Shown: piece after piece, positions 1-11,327 of the stretch | How positions within the stretch are numbered: position 1 is the first letter of the stretch | How the letters are laid out: every line of letters starts with the position of its first letter | Assembly (NCBI RefSeq): GCF_022750635.1 | Contig: NZ_JAJKBG010000005.1 | Location: 124,001-188,000, forward strand | Direction: 5' to 3' | Length of the DNA: 64,000 bases | DNA from: Brevundimonas pishanensis | GTDB taxonomy: Bacteria > Pseudomonadota > Alphaproteobacteria > Caulobacterales > Caulobacteraceae | Program-made: the position numbers and the translations under genes | The notes under the pieces: generated by a model | The model's input: only the letters and a program-made list of their open reading frames with translations | The model's database searches: none | Told to the model about the DNA's origin: nothing

Positions 1-522
1 ATCGCAGTCCTTGCCCTCTTCGACGCGGACGGCATCGGACTGGGCCATGAGGGCCTCGCAGCCACGCACGTTCCAGCTGTGGGCAAGGTCCATAGAGGCT
101 TCACCCGTCGCGTCGGACCAGTTTTCGCCGCGCACGCTGTCGGCCACGTTGAAGCAGGCTTCGGCCAGCATCACGGCGGTATAGGGCTCTGGACGGCGGC
201 GGTAGGCTTCTTCGAACGGGGCGACATAGGCCCGTGCCGCGCTGGTGCCGATCAGTTCACCGCAATCACCGAGCCAGTAATGCGAGACGGCGGCCACGCG
301 GGTGCCCCACGGCACGGTGGCGCCACGTGCAATCGCCTCTTTGACCTGATCGGCGTAGGCGAGAAGTGTATCGGCACTTTTAGGGGCGCTGGCCGCCGCC
401 GCGACCAGGGGGGCGCAAGATCCCCACAGTTCCTTCTGGGTCGCGATCCGGAAGCCGTCCGGGGCCTTGATCCTGTTTTTGCGGGGATCTGTTTGCGGAA
501 ACAGAAAACTCAAAAACGACAC
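1..522 (-). CDS. Unknown protein, 3' end cut by window edge
   Basis: The frame stays open for 174 codons from a GTG at 522 to the window edge, so the C-terminus is missing. A GAGGG sequence lies seven bases before the GTG and supports this start. The visible protein is soluble-looking and has five cysteines, in WGSCAP, GDCGEL, EACFNV, RGCEAL and KDCD contexts, with no signal peptide. I do not recognise the family. Bases 523-619 between it and the next gene show nothing clear. Confidence 0.55.
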   Translation of the reverse strand, partial: MSFLSFLFPQTDPRKNRIKAPDGFRIATQKELWGSCAPLVAAAASAPKSADTLLAYADQVKEAIARGATVPWGTRVAAVSHYWLGDCGELIGTSAARAYVAPFEEAYRRRPEPYTAVMLAEACFNVADSVRGENWSDATGEASMDLAHSWNVRGCEALMAQSDAVRVEEGKDCD

Positions 523-619
523 TGAACGACCCTCGGAAAACTCTACTACAAATAGGAACTTAGCCCTTTTCGGATGAACGCGGCCTGACGGGCATGCGTT
601 CCGTCGGCGTGGAAGTATT

Positions 620-1636
620 TCAACGAAGAAGGGCGATTACAGCCTTGGCCGCACGACGGGTTTCGTTAAGCGCGACATAGGTCCAATCCGGCAAGGTACC
701 GTCGAAGGGACGGGTCGCGCCGTGTGTCTCAAGGGCAGCGTGCAGACGTTTGAACTTGGTCTGCGGCCTGATCGGAACCATGGGCAGGACGTGGACCGGC
801 TTGCCGGTGGAGGCAGCCTCGGTGGCCATATTGGCGCTGTCCTCGGTGACGAGGATGTGGTCCGCGTAATGCAGCATGGCAAAGAGCGGGTTCTCGCCTG
901 CGCCGTCCCAAATCATGCCAGGGAGGGCCTTGAGCCGCTGAGTCATGACCGTTTGCGCCAAGAGCGGGGTTCGGCGCGAGAAGGTGACGAGGAGGGAGCC
1001 GCCCTTTTCCTCGACCGTCTCTGCGATGAGGTCGGCGAGGACGGCAGCGTGGTCGAGCGTGAGGTCGAATGCCTTGGAGGTGCCGCCGATCATCACCGCG
1101 ACGCGCGGGTGGGGCAGGGCCTCGATCTGTGTGGCGAAGGCAGGGGCGGCGTCGACCAGCTTTTGCGGGGTGATGCGGTGGGGGCTGCCTAGAATCGACA
1201 GGACATTGGGACCGGTGACGTTGTCGTGCTCGGGCGCGACGATCAGGTCATAGGCGCTGTTTTTCCAGCGCGGGTCCTGTGTCTGGACGACGAGGGTCTT
1301 ACCCTTGGAGGCGGCCTTGATACGCACCGACAGCGGCAGGGTGGCGCGGCCGGTGGCGATCCAGATGTCGGGATGCGGGGTTTTCTTGAGCAGGCCGTCG
1401 CCGTGATCCAGCATCCACGGCTGTTTCAGCGCGGACGGCAGGCGGTCGAACATCGGCTTCCAGCGGATGTGGAAGCGGGTGATCTCGGCAGGTGTCTCGG
1501 CGTCGATGGCTTCGGCAAGGCCCAGGGACTGGTTCTCGATGCCGGCGCGGCCGTCCGAGACGACCCAAATGGACAGAGGGCGCGTGACATGGTCACGCGC
1601 CCCTGAATCCGTTGGTGGTGTGGAGTTTACTTCCAC
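620..1636 (-). CDS. ELM1-like (DUF1022) protein, glycosyltransferase-like fold
   Basis: This 338-residue protein matches the bacterial relatives of plant mitochondrial fission factor ELM1. The N-terminal [18 protein letters not shown] stretch and the later [11 protein letters not shown] region are typical. The family is thought to have a GT-B-like fold; its bacterial role is unknown. The only reasonable start is a GTG that overlaps the last codons of greA by ten bases, so translation is probably coupled to greA. No signal peptide or membrane segment is visible. Confidence 0.8.
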   Translation of the reverse strand: MEVNSTPPTDSGARDHVTRPLSIWVVSDGRAGIENQSLGLAEAIDAETPAEITRFHIRWKPMFDRLPSALKQPWMLDHGDGLLKKTPHPDIWIATGRATLPLSVRIKAASKGKTLVVQTQDPRWKNSAYDLIVAPEHDNVTGPNVLSILGSPHRITPQKLVDAAPAFATQIEALPHPRVAVMIGGTSKAFDLTLDHAAVLADLIAETVEEKGGSLLVTFSRRTPLLAQTVMTQRLKALPGMIWDGAGENPLFAMLHYADHILVTEDSANMATEAASTGKPVHVLPMVPIRPQTKFKRLHAALETHGATRPFDGTLPDWTYVALNETRRAAKAVIALLR

Positions 1637-2100
1637 TCGACCTTGAGAATTTCGTAGCCCTTCACACCGCCGGGGGTGTTCACCTCGACCACGTCACCGA
1701 CCTCTTTCGAGATCAGGGCGCGTGCGATCGGGGAAGAGATCGAAATCTTGCGAGCCTTCACGTCAGCCTCGTCGTCGCCGACGATCTTGTAGAAGGACTC
1801 TTCTTCGGTGTCCTCGTCCACGAGGTGGACGGTGGCACCGAACTTCACGGTGTTACCCGAAAGCTTGGCAACGTCGATGACCTGTGCGCGCGAAAGCTTA
1901 TCTTCGATTTCTGCAATCGAGCCTTCGACCCAGCCCTGACGCTCTTTAGCGGCATGGTACTCGGCATTTTCCGACAGGTCGCCGTGCTCGCGCGCCTCGG
2001 CAATGGCGGCGATCACTGCAGGTCGTTCGACCTGCTTGAGTTGCTTCAGTTGATCGTCGAGAGCACGATAGCCCTCGGCCGTCATCGGCACTTTTTCCAT
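1627..2100 (-). CDS. greA: Transcription elongation factor GreA
   Basis: The 157-residue protein has the normal GreA length and two-part layout. An N-terminal coiled coil begins [16 protein letters not shown] and includes [14 protein letters not shown], whose acidic tip reaches the RNA polymerase active site. The C-terminal FKBP-like domain follows. GreA stimulates cleavage of backtracked transcripts so that stalled polymerase can resume. It is the first gene of a pair with the ELM1-like gene, which overlaps its end. The 156 bases upstream should hold the promoter. Confidence 0.96.
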   Translation of the reverse strand: MEKVPMTAEGYRALDDQLKQLKQVERPAVIAAIAEAREHGDLSENAEYHAAKERQGWVEGSIAEIEDKLSRAQVIDVAKLSGNTVKFGATVHLVDEDTEEESFYKIVGDDEADVKARKISISSPIARALISKEVGDVVEVNTPGGVKGYEILKVEWK

Positions 2101-2256
2101 TGTGTCGTGAGTTTCTTGCTACGCCCGAAGACAGATGAAAGACAGTAGTCCGGTACGCCTGCGGCCACGGGGCGTTGCATGACCGGGGGTAAGAAGCTGG
2201 GCCAAAGCCCCCGAAAAGTCAAGATGGGCGTCTGTCGACAGTGCGTTACGGCCGGA

Positions 2257-2502
2257 TCAGGCCCGGCGCTCGGTGTGCCTGATAACTTTGTTCTGAACCG
2301 GCGGCAGCCGGCGCGCGCGCGAGTGGGCGCGGCCCAGACGCACAAGTGCGCTGAACGAGACAATGGCCAGCCAGACCAGTGCCGCAACCCCGATAAGGTT
2401 GAAGAAGGTCGGCAGGAAAATCACGCCGCTGGCCATGAATGCGAACATGAAAGCCAGCGCCGCGATCAACAGAATGATCGATGGGAGGACAGAGAGGCGC
2501 AT
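2257..2502 (-). CDS. Small membrane protein, unknown
   Basis: An 81-residue protein with two predicted membrane helices (about residues 5-25 and 32-54) and a strongly basic tail rich in Arg that should face the cytoplasm. The hydrophobic pattern and codon use look genuine. I do not recognise the family. It stands alone between greA and the glutathione transferase gene. Confidence 0.6.
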   Translation of the reverse strand: MRLSVLPSIILLIAALAFMFAFMASGVIFLPTFFNLIGVAALVWLAIVSFSALVRLGRAHSRARRLPPVQNKVIRHTERRA

Positions 2503-2620
2503 ACCTCGTTAACGGGTCAAAACCCCTAGAGGTTTCAAGGAGATCACCGGTTGCCCAACCATGTCCGGATCGGGTCGTGATCGTGGCGAACCGGCGTTAT
2601 TTCAAGACCTGAATGTGGCC

Positions 2621-3289
2621 TCAGGCGTAGGCATAGTCTCCGCCGCGTTCCAGCGCCCGTTGATAGGCGGGGCGGGCGTGGATCGCCTGAATAAAGTGGG
2701 CGATATGCGGATAGGTGGCGGGATCCAGACCGCGGGTTGCGGCCGCTTCGAGGGCAAAGCTCATCATGATGTCGGCCGCCGAGAAGGTCTCGCCTACGAA
2801 CCATCCGCCTCGGGTCAGGGCTTTTTCTATAAAGTCGAAATGGGTCTTGAGCTGGGGATCGACAAAACCGCGCAGGGCCTTGTCCGAGATACCCTTCACC
2901 AGAGGCTTGGCAAGGGCCGGAGCGCGCTTGGGAAGCTGACTAAATACCAGTTTCAGAAGAAGCGGGGGCATGGCCGAGCCCTCGGCGTAATGCAGCCAGT
3001 AGGTGAAGTCACGGCGGGCGGGGAAACCCGGAGGCGGGCGCAGGTGGCCGCCCGTGTCGTAGGTGTCCAGCACATATTCGAAGATCGCGCCTGTCTCGGC
3101 GAGGATAATGCCGCTGTCATCCAGCAAAGGGGCCTTGCCCAGCGGGTGCAGGGCCTTGAGCGCCGGAGGGGCCAGCATGGTGGCCGGATCGCGCTCGTAA
3201 CGTTTGATCTCGTAGGGAAGCCCAAGCTCCTCGAGCAGCCACAGCAGACGTTGCGAGCGGCTGTCGGCGAGGTGGTGCACTAGGAGCAT
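2621..3289 (-). CDS. Glutathione S-transferase family protein
   Basis: The 222-residue protein has the N-terminal thioredoxin-like domain (LVHHLADSRSQRLLWLLEEL, then KAPLLDDSGIILAETGAI) and an all-helical C-terminal domain containing the FSAADIMMSFAL box common to GSTs. Such cytosolic enzymes conjugate glutathione to electrophiles; the substrate cannot be read from the sequence. The Ser at position 9 of the mature motif is a candidate catalytic residue. It lies 17 bases after a small unknown gene and is probably cotranscribed with it. Confidence 0.9.
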   Translation of the reverse strand: MLLVHHLADSRSQRLLWLLEELGLPYEIKRYERDPATMLAPPALKALHPLGKAPLLDDSGIILAETGAIFEYVLDTYDTGGHLRPPPGFPARRDFTYWLHYAEGSAMPPLLLKLVFSQLPKRAPALAKPLVKGISDKALRGFVDPQLKTHFDFIEKALTRGGWFVGETFSAADIMMSFALEAAATRGLDPATYPHIAHFIQAIHARPAYQRALERGGDYAYA

Positions 3290-3306
3290 GGGCGATCCCT
3301 TTGAGT

Positions 3307-3540
3307 TTACAGGCCGCCTCTGCGGCCACGGCGCGGTGGGTAGGCTCCATACGAGCCGTTAGACGGATTGGATGCGGTTGGGGCCTTGGAGCGCTTGTAG
3401 TTTCTCCAAAGCTCCCATGCCCCCAGCGCGAGGGCGAGCTTTCCGGCATTCTTGCCTGCAACGCGGCGGGTGCCGCGGGACAGGAGCAGGGTGCCGATGA
3501 CAGGCAGCAGACGCGACAACATGGAGCTTCCTTTCGACAT
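3307..3540 (-). CDS. Small basic protein, unknown
   Basis: This 77-residue protein has an amphipathic or weakly hydrophobic N-terminal half (SRLLPVIGTLLLSRGT) and a basic, Gly- and Tyr-containing tail. An AAAGGAAG sequence just before its ATG is a good ribosome binding site. It sits 17 bases upstream of the GST gene in the same direction. I do not recognise a family, and function is open. Confidence 0.55.
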   Translation of the reverse strand: MSKGSSMLSRLLPVIGTLLLSRGTRRVAGKNAGKLALALGAWELWRNYKRSKAPTASNPSNGSYGAYPPRRGRRGGL

Positions 3541-3605
3541 ACGGTTCGAAAGAGGTAACGGCGCGGGGCGAGGTAAGGTTCACCCGCGCGCCGGAACCGC
3601 CTTGT

Positions 3606-4946
3606 CTATTGGGCCGGGGCCTGGGCCCCTGTCTTGAACAGGTCCTCTGCAGCAGCGACCGTAGCCTCGACGCCCGCAATCACCGATGCGCGCGGATCAA
3701 TGCGGAACAGCGGAGAGTGGTGCGGGGGCGGGGTGTCCTTGAGGTCTTCGGGCAGGCCGCCGACGGCGAAGATCACCGCCTTGATGCCGTGCTCGGGCGC
3801 TGCATAGAAGGCGAAGTCTTCTGCACCCATGCCCTGACGGGAGATGTCGAGCACACGCTCCTGACCCAGTTGGCCGGCGATGACCGATTGCAGGCGCAGG
3901 GCCGTTTCGGTGTGGTTGACGGCAGGCGGGGTGGATTCGGTGGGCGAGCGGACCACGACGGGCAGCTTGTCCTCGGGGACGTTGAGGGCCAGCGCCGTGT
4001 TACGCGCGATCCGGTCAATGCCGTCCAGCAGGGTGTCGCGGACCTCGTAGCTGTCCGAGCGGACGGTGAGCTGCAGGTTCACTTCCTCGGGGATGATGTT
4101 GTGCTTGGTGCCGCCGTGGATGGAGCCAACGGTCACCACCGCTCCTTGAAGCGGGTCAACCTCGCGGCTGCGCAGGGTCTGGAGATTGGTGATGATGTAG
4201 GACGCCACCGTCACCGGATCGACCGTGGTGTGGGGGCTGGCACCGTGGCCGCCGACGCCCCGTACCTTGATGTCCACGCTGTCGGCGCTGGAATAGGCGA
4301 CGCTGGGCGGGACCCAGATTGTGCCAGCCGGCAGGGACGAGGCGACATGGTAGCCGATGACATATTCAGGCTTGGGGAAGCGGGTGAACAGGCCGTCCGC
4401 GATCATGGCGCGGGCCCCTTCGACGCGCTCCTCGGCGGGCTGGGCGATCAGGACCAGAGTGCCGGACCAGTTGGCTTTGCGCGCCATCATCTGGCGGGCG
4501 GTGCCGATCAGGCCGGTGATGTGGGTGTCGTGGCCGCAAGCGTGCATGACGAACTGTTCGACACCGTCACGATCGACCTGACGGGCACGCGAGGGGTTGG
4601 GTGCGCCGGAGCGCTCCTCAAGGGGCAGGCCGTCCATGTCGGCGCGGACCATGACTGTGGTGCCGGGGCCGTTCTCGAACACGGCGACGACGCCTGTGCC
4701 GCCGACGTTCTCGGTGACGCGGTAGCCAAGGTCACGCAGTTCCTTGGCCATGCGCGCGGCGGTCTTGACCTCCTGACCGGAGAGTTCGGGGTTGCGGTGG
4801 AAGTGGTCGAACAGCGCGCCCAGATTGGCGTCATAGTCGGCACGGACCGCAGCGCTGAGCGCCGGATCGGTGGCGGCGGATGGCGTGGCGGCAAAAATCA
4901 GACCAGCGGCGGCAACGCCTGCCAGCAAGGCGGTGTGGATCCGCAT
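3606..4946 (-). CDS. Exported M20 family amidohydrolase
   Basis: The 446-residue protein has a signal peptide (about residues 1-25, ending near PSAATDPA), so it should act in the periplasm. The M20 dizinc hydrolase features are present: the VRADMDGLPLEE motif, HACGHDTH, the QPAEE segment with the catalytic Glu, and HHSPLFRI near the end. Relatives include hippurate hydrolases and N-acyl-amino-acid deacylases. It appears to be a single-gene unit. The substrate is not predictable; a peptide or acylated amino acid is most likely. Confidence 0.92.
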   Translation of the reverse strand: MRIHTALLAGVAAAGLIFAATPSAATDPALSAAVRADYDANLGALFDHFHRNPELSGQEVKTAARMAKELRDLGYRVTENVGGTGVVAVFENGPGTTVMVRADMDGLPLEERSGAPNPSRARQVDRDGVEQFVMHACGHDTHITGLIGTARQMMARKANWSGTLVLIAQPAEERVEGARAMIADGLFTRFPKPEYVIGYHVASSLPAGTIWVPPSVAYSSADSVDIKVRGVGGHGASPHTTVDPVTVASYIITNLQTLRSREVDPLQGAVVTVGSIHGGTKHNIIPEEVNLQLTVRSDSYEVRDTLLDGIDRIARNTALALNVPEDKLPVVVRSPTESTPPAVNHTETALRLQSVIAGQLGQERVLDISRQGMGAEDFAFYAAPEHGIKAVIFAVGGLPEDLKDTPPPHHSPLFRIDPRASVIAGVEATVAAAEDLFKTGAQAPAQ

Positions 4947-5015
4947 AAAAAACCCCTCCCGTGGGAAATACTGAGGGATGGCAGACTATAGCGGCAACGC
5001 TGTTCGGCAAGGGCT

Positions 5016-5288
5016 TTAGACGAGCAAGGTCACCACGAAGGCAATTAGTGCGACGTGAAAACCAGCCAGTATTTCGGCATTGCGGCGGAAGGGTTGTTTG
5101 CCTGTCTTGTGTTTGAACAGGCTGCTTGCGGTCATCGAGCCGATGCCGCCGATCAGGGTGAGGCCAAGAAGGTTGGCTTCGCTGAGGCGGCGCTGGTCCC
5201 GGACGGCGGCGACCTTGTCGAAGCCGAAGGCGACGAAGGCCCACAGATTGGTAGCGACGCAAATCAGCAGAAAGACGGGCAGGAACAT
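5016..5288 (-). CDS. DUF1294 family membrane protein
   Basis: The start chosen is the ATG at 5288, giving 90 residues that are almost entirely domain. A longer frame exists upstream but adds 71 residues without family character. The DUF1294 hallmarks are visible: FGFDKVAAVRDQRRLSE, the GGIGSM turn and HKTGKQPFR. Two or three membrane helices are likely. Function of the family is not established. It is divergent from the 80-residue gene starting at 5425, and the 136 bases between them should carry both promoters. Confidence 0.82.
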   Translation of the reverse strand: MFLPVFLLICVATNLWAFVAFGFDKVAAVRDQRRLSEANLLGLTLIGGIGSMTASSLFKHKTGKQPFRRNAEILAGFHVALIAFVVTLLV

Positions 5289-5424
5289 GGGTTCTTGTAA
5301 CGCTATGAGGTGGCGATGGGACAAGAGCCGACAACAAGCGTGGCTGTGATCCTGACGTAACGCCGGTTTCGATTGTGCGCAACGCAGAACGCCATTGCTG
5401 CGTTGAGGGGAAAAAGGAGGCCTT

Positions 5425-5667
5425 ATGTCGTTCACCCAACTGGACCCCACTATTCCGGTATTCGTCATCGGCAAGGGTGACGGCTTTGCGCTGGGCGTCA
5501 TTGATTACGGTCAGGAACACAACCTGATCTGGGTCACCGCGATTAACGAGACGGGCGAGATCTGGTGCGCGCCCAATCCCAAGGTGCGCATGACCAGCAA
5601 CTGGACGATGGGACGTCCGAAATCGGCGGCGGCGGCAGCGGCGGGCAAGCTGACGGAGGCTTCATAG
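5425..5667 (+). CDS. Conserved small protein, unknown function
   Basis: An 80-residue protein with a strong AAGGAGG ribosome binding site six bases before the ATG. The core around GVIDYGQEHNLIWV and GEIWCAPNPKVRM reads as a tight beta-rich domain, followed by an Ala-rich tail. I recall this sequence type as widespread in alphaproteobacteria, sometimes within prophages, but no function is known to me. No prophage genes surround it here. Confidence 0.7.
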   Translation: MSFTQLDPTIPVFVIGKGDGFALGVIDYGQEHNLIWVTAINETGEIWCAPNPKVRMTSNWTMGRPKSAAAAAAGKLTEAS

Positions 5668-5808
5668 GTGCCCGGTGAGGCCGAGTTGAGGAGTTCCTGC
5701 GAAAGGGGTATCCAATAGCGAGACGACAGCTTGGGCTGTACCGTTCAATACCCGATAAGCAGAAGTTGCGTGCAGCGCGGGGCGGCGACGGGGCGAGGAG
5801 ACACTGAA

Positions 5809-6240
5809 ATGGCCAAGCTTTGGATCAAGGGCGTGATGGCAGCAGCAGCGACATTGACGCTGGCGGCCTGTGGCACGGTGGACGGCGAAACCGTGCACGA
5901 GCGTGCGGCATCGCCCGACGGCAAGATGGAAGCCGTGCTGATGACCTGCTTTATGGATGGCGATGCCAAGGTGCGACTGGTCACCGGTGCGGTGTTCGAA
6001 GGCAAGGGCGGTAACTGTGACGGGCTGAACAGCAAGGCGCTTGCGAGTGTGCGGGTGTCGATGCCGGAAGGCGATGATGACGGCCCCAAGGCTTCGGTGA
6101 AATGGGACAACGGTCACGCCGTCTTTAGCTTCGAGGGCGACCGCACTGTCATCAGCCGCGAGGCCAAGGGCAGCGGGCGGCTGGACCTGATTGCGGTGCG
6201 CGGCGAGTTCGAGGAAGCCGATATTGTCGAAGCGCCCTGA
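5809..6240 (+). CDS. Lipoprotein, paralogue of the 6789 gene
   Basis: The ATG at 5809 follows a GAGGAG ribosome binding site and opens directly into a signal peptide with a lipobox (LTLAAC), so the 143-residue precursor should be lipidated on the Cys at about residue 21. An earlier in-frame start would bury this signal. The mature part carries ERAASPDGKMEAVLMTC, closely similar to ERVASPDGRYEAVLMVC in the lipoprotein starting at 6789. No known domain is recognised. A terminator follows directly. Confidence 0.78.
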   Translation: MAKLWIKGVMAAAATLTLAACGTVDGETVHERAASPDGKMEAVLMTCFMDGDAKVRLVTGAVFEGKGGNCDGLNSKALASVRVSMPEGDDDGPKASVKWDNGHAVFSFEGDRTVISREAKGSGRLDLIAVRGEFEEADIVEAP

Positions 6241-6262
6241 ACGGATTTGATTGAAGTTTTTG

Positions 6263-6294
6263 AAGCCCCCGATGTTTGACGTCGGGGGCTTTTT
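6263..6294 (+). terminator. Rho-independent terminator after the lipoprotein gene
   Basis: Perfect inverted repeat AGCCCCCGA / TCGGGGGCT with a nine-base loop, followed by a run of T. It ends the 5809-6240 transcript before the MarR unit. Confidence 0.9.
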
Positions 6295-6311
6295 CGTGCG
6301 CGTGTTGCGAT

Positions 6312-6329
6312 TAAATCGTGCGCGATTTA
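6312..6329. promoter_or_regulatory. Palindrome, probable operator of the MarR/OhrR-like gene
   Basis: TAAATCG and CGATTTA form a perfect 7-bp dyad around a 4-base centre, nine bases before the ATG at 6339. MarR-family regulators usually bind such AT-flanked dyads in their own promoter. Its use here is inferred from position only. A GTG at 6318 falls inside it, which argues against that codon being the start. Confidence 0.55.
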
Positions 6330-6338
6330 TATTGGGGC

Positions 6339-6779
6339 ATGGCTGAAAATCCCACGCTTACGCTCGACGACTTTGTTTGCTTCACCCTGTATGGGGCGGG
6401 GCTGGCGATGAACCGTTTGTATAAGCCGCTGTTGGACCCGTTCGGGCTGACCTATCCGCAGTACCTCGTGCTGACGGCGCTGGCCGAAAAGGACGGGGTG
6501 AAGGTCGGCGAACTGGGCGAGCGGTTGCAGCTTGAATCCAATACGCTGACGCCTTTGGTCAAGCGTCTGGAAGCCGCGGGGATGGTGTCGCGGCAGCGCG
6601 ATGCGGCCGATGAGCGGGTGGTGCGTGTGAGCCTGTCCGAGGCGGGGCGCTATGTGATCGCGCAGGCGCACGCCTGTATCCCGCAGCAGGTGCTGGAGGC
6701 CAGCGGCCTGACGATGGAAGAAGTGTCGGACATGAATGCGAAGCTGAAGAAGCTTCAGGCGGCATTGGCTGACAGCTAG
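6339..6779 (+). CDS. MarR family regulator, OhrR-like
   Basis: The 146-residue protein (start at the ATG at 6339) has the MarR winged helix: NTLTPLVKRLEAAGMV as recognition region and DERVVRVSLSE as wing. The N-terminal part resembles OhrR, the organic hydroperoxide sensor. Cys14 in DDFVCFTLYG sits where OhrR has its peroxide-reactive Cys, and the LTYPQYLVL stretch is also typical. No ohr gene is next to it. The flanking genes are two related lipoproteins, the second only nine bases downstream. A palindrome in front suggests autoregulation. Confidence 0.85.
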   Translation: MAENPTLTLDDFVCFTLYGAGLAMNRLYKPLLDPFGLTYPQYLVLTALAEKDGVKVGELGERLQLESNTLTPLVKRLEAAGMVSRQRDAADERVVRVSLSEAGRYVIAQAHACIPQQVLEASGLTMEEVSDMNAKLKKLQAALADS

Positions 6780-6788
6780 GGGACGGGC

Positions 6789-7238
6789 ATGCGTAAGAGG
6801 CTGATCGCGGCATTGGGTGTGGGGCTGCTGGCGTCGGGGTGTTCAGGGGCTTCGGAAAGCGTGGTCGAGCGGGTGGCATCGCCGGACGGGCGCTATGAAG
6901 CTGTGCTGATGGTGTGTCAGACGCCTTCCGATTTCACGTCGTCGGATCTGTTGGTCATGGTCTATGACGAGAAGGGGCGTGGATGCGAGAAGGCGTTTGT
7001 CGATGCCGTCGCGGGCGTCACGCTGACCCATCCGGACAAGGAAGGCGTGAACGCTTCGATCCGCTGGGATGAGGATGTGTTGGTTTTGACGACCAAAACG
7101 GAGCGTCAGCTCATGTCAGGGCTTTCGCGCACTGACGGGCCGAGAATGATCCGGCTGGATGGTCCGGTCACAGGCGCTGAAGGTTGGACGGTGGACGCAC
7201 CAAAGGCTGAACGTACACCGCAACCCGACGTGGGCTAA
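6789..7238 (+). CDS. Lipoprotein, paralogue of the 5809 gene
   Basis: A 149-residue precursor with a short signal peptide and lipobox (LLASGC), lipidated Cys at about residue 18. The mature region shares the VASPDGxxEAVLMxC core and the later xxASIRWD / KASVKWD pattern with the lipoprotein at 5809. It lies nine bases after the OhrR-like gene and is probably cotranscribed and coregulated with it. No domain name is known to me. Confidence 0.75.
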   Translation: MRKRLIAALGVGLLASGCSGASESVVERVASPDGRYEAVLMVCQTPSDFTSSDLLVMVYDEKGRGCEKAFVDAVAGVTLTHPDKEGVNASIRWDEDVLVLTTKTERQLMSGLSRTDGPRMIRLDGPVTGAEGWTVDAPKAERTPQPDVG

Positions 7239-7251
7239 GAGAACCCAATTT

Positions 7252-7385
7252 AGCCCTCAAGAAGTGAGCCGCCGCGCGGCGAACGTAGGGCACAAAAGCC
7301 CTCAAGAAGTGAGCCGCCGCGCGGCGAACGTAGGGCGACTTAATAAGCCCTCAAGCGGTGAGCCTCCGCGAGGCGAACGTAGGGC
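7252..7385. repeat. Three 40-bp hairpin-forming repeats
   Basis: Units at 7252-7291, 7297-7336 and 7346-7385. The first two are identical; the third differs at several positions. Each unit begins AGCCCTCAAG and ends GTAGGGC, so its ends pair (GCCCT with AGGGC), and contains an inner hairpin GCCGC CGC GCGGC. In the third unit the inner arms read GCCTC and GAGGC, a paired change that keeps the stem. No further copy was seen in the window by eye. Confidence 0.85.
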
Positions 7386-7410
7386 CACTTAACAAAGCTC
7401 AACTAAGAAA

Positions 7411-7445
7411 AACCCCCGATGGCGAAGCCGTCGGGGGTTCTTTTG
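7411..7445 (-). terminator. Terminator of carB (also works from the left)
   Basis: Inverted repeat AACCCCCGA / TCGGGGGTT with an inner GGC-GAA-GCC stem. T-rich runs follow on both strands, so it can stop carB transcripts and anything read through from the lipoprotein side. Confidence 0.9.
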
Positions 7446-7447
7446 TC

Positions 7448-10747
<3,300 letters not shown>

Positions 10748-10758
10748 CGGCGTCTACT

Positions 10759-11103
10759 TCACTTCGCGACCACGCACTCCCAGCCCTCGTAGTCGAGCTG
10801 GAAGGCCGTGGCCCAGGATTGCATCATGGCCGACACAGGCGCGAACGACGCCTCATCGACCGGCATGGTTGTTTCCAGGACGGTCATATCGCCCTGGCCC
10901 CGCGTCAGGAAGCCTGCGCGGCGTGCGACTTCGCAGAGGTCGCCATGAAAATCTTCCTCGCCCGAGAAATAGAACAACGTGTGGCGCGGCGTGATCCCGC
11001 TGTCGCCTTGTTCGGCGAGAGCAGCACGCATGCGGGCGTCGTTTTCCTCATGGTTCAGGTCGAAGTTCAGCGAAGGTCTCCACGCACGCAAAAAGACGGA
11101 CAC
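10759..11103 (-). CDS. RraB-like protein (putative ribonuclease E inhibitor family)
   Basis: About 90 residues from MRAALAEQGDSGITPRH onward match the RraB-type fold: FYFSGEEDFHGDLCEVARRAGF, then a C-terminal LDYEGWECVV strand. RraB binds RNase E in enterobacteria and lowers its activity; whether this homologue does so is unknown. The frame opens at a GTG at 11103, but the ATG at 11031, which starts exactly at the domain, is also possible. Neither has a strong ribosome binding site. It lies directly upstream of carB. Confidence 0.65.
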   Translation of the reverse strand: MSVFLRAWRPSLNFDLNHEENDARMRAALAEQGDSGITPRHTLFYFSGEEDFHGDLCEVARRAGFLTRGQGDMTVLETTMPVDEASFAPVSAMMQSWATAFQLDYEGWECVVAK

Positions 11104-11123
11104 GAGCTTCGCTCGCGGCCGAT

Positions 11124-11200
11124 CCGTTCAGGTTGTCGGTTAAGCGGCCCGTTTAGAGAGGGTAGTCCCCTACTGCAAGGGGCAATGGGCACCTGAACGG
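11124..11200 (-). promoter_or_regulatory. Possible structured leader upstream of the RraB-like gene and carB
   Basis: CCGTTCAGGT (11191-11200 read on the minus strand) pairs perfectly with ACCTGAACGG (11124-11133). Inside, GCCC can pair with GGGC directly next to the outer stem, and CCCC with GGGG around an eight-base loop. The result is a closed 77-base element with a one-sided bulge, in the 5' leader position of the operon. It matches no riboswitch class I know. Strand and function are inferred. Confidence 0.35.
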
Positions 11201-11273
11201 GGAAAAGCCGACCAATCGCTGAACTGTGTGCTCTGCGCACCCGAAAATGCGACGCGGTGGAGGCAAAAAGAAA

Positions 11274-11299
11274 GGGCGGCCCCCGTGAGGGGACCGCCC
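11274..11299 (-). terminator. Terminator of the large TonB receptor gene
   Basis: On the minus strand GGGCGGTCCCC and GGGGGCCGCCC form a long stem with one mismatch around a four-base loop, followed by a T-rich tract. It lies 29 bases after the receptor stop codon. Confidence 0.88.
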
Positions 11300-11327
11300 G
11301 TAGATCACAGCCGGATGGCTGCGGAGA

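Noticed and set aside
7159..7392. A plus-strand frame encoding a repeated SPQEVSRRAANVG peptide.
   Set aside because: The peptide repeat is only the translation of the 40-bp hairpin repeats and it overlaps the lipoprotein gene.
11124..11200. A tRNA in this 77-base folded region.
   Set aside because: The outer stem is ten bp and there is no anticodon arm, T-loop or CCA-compatible end.
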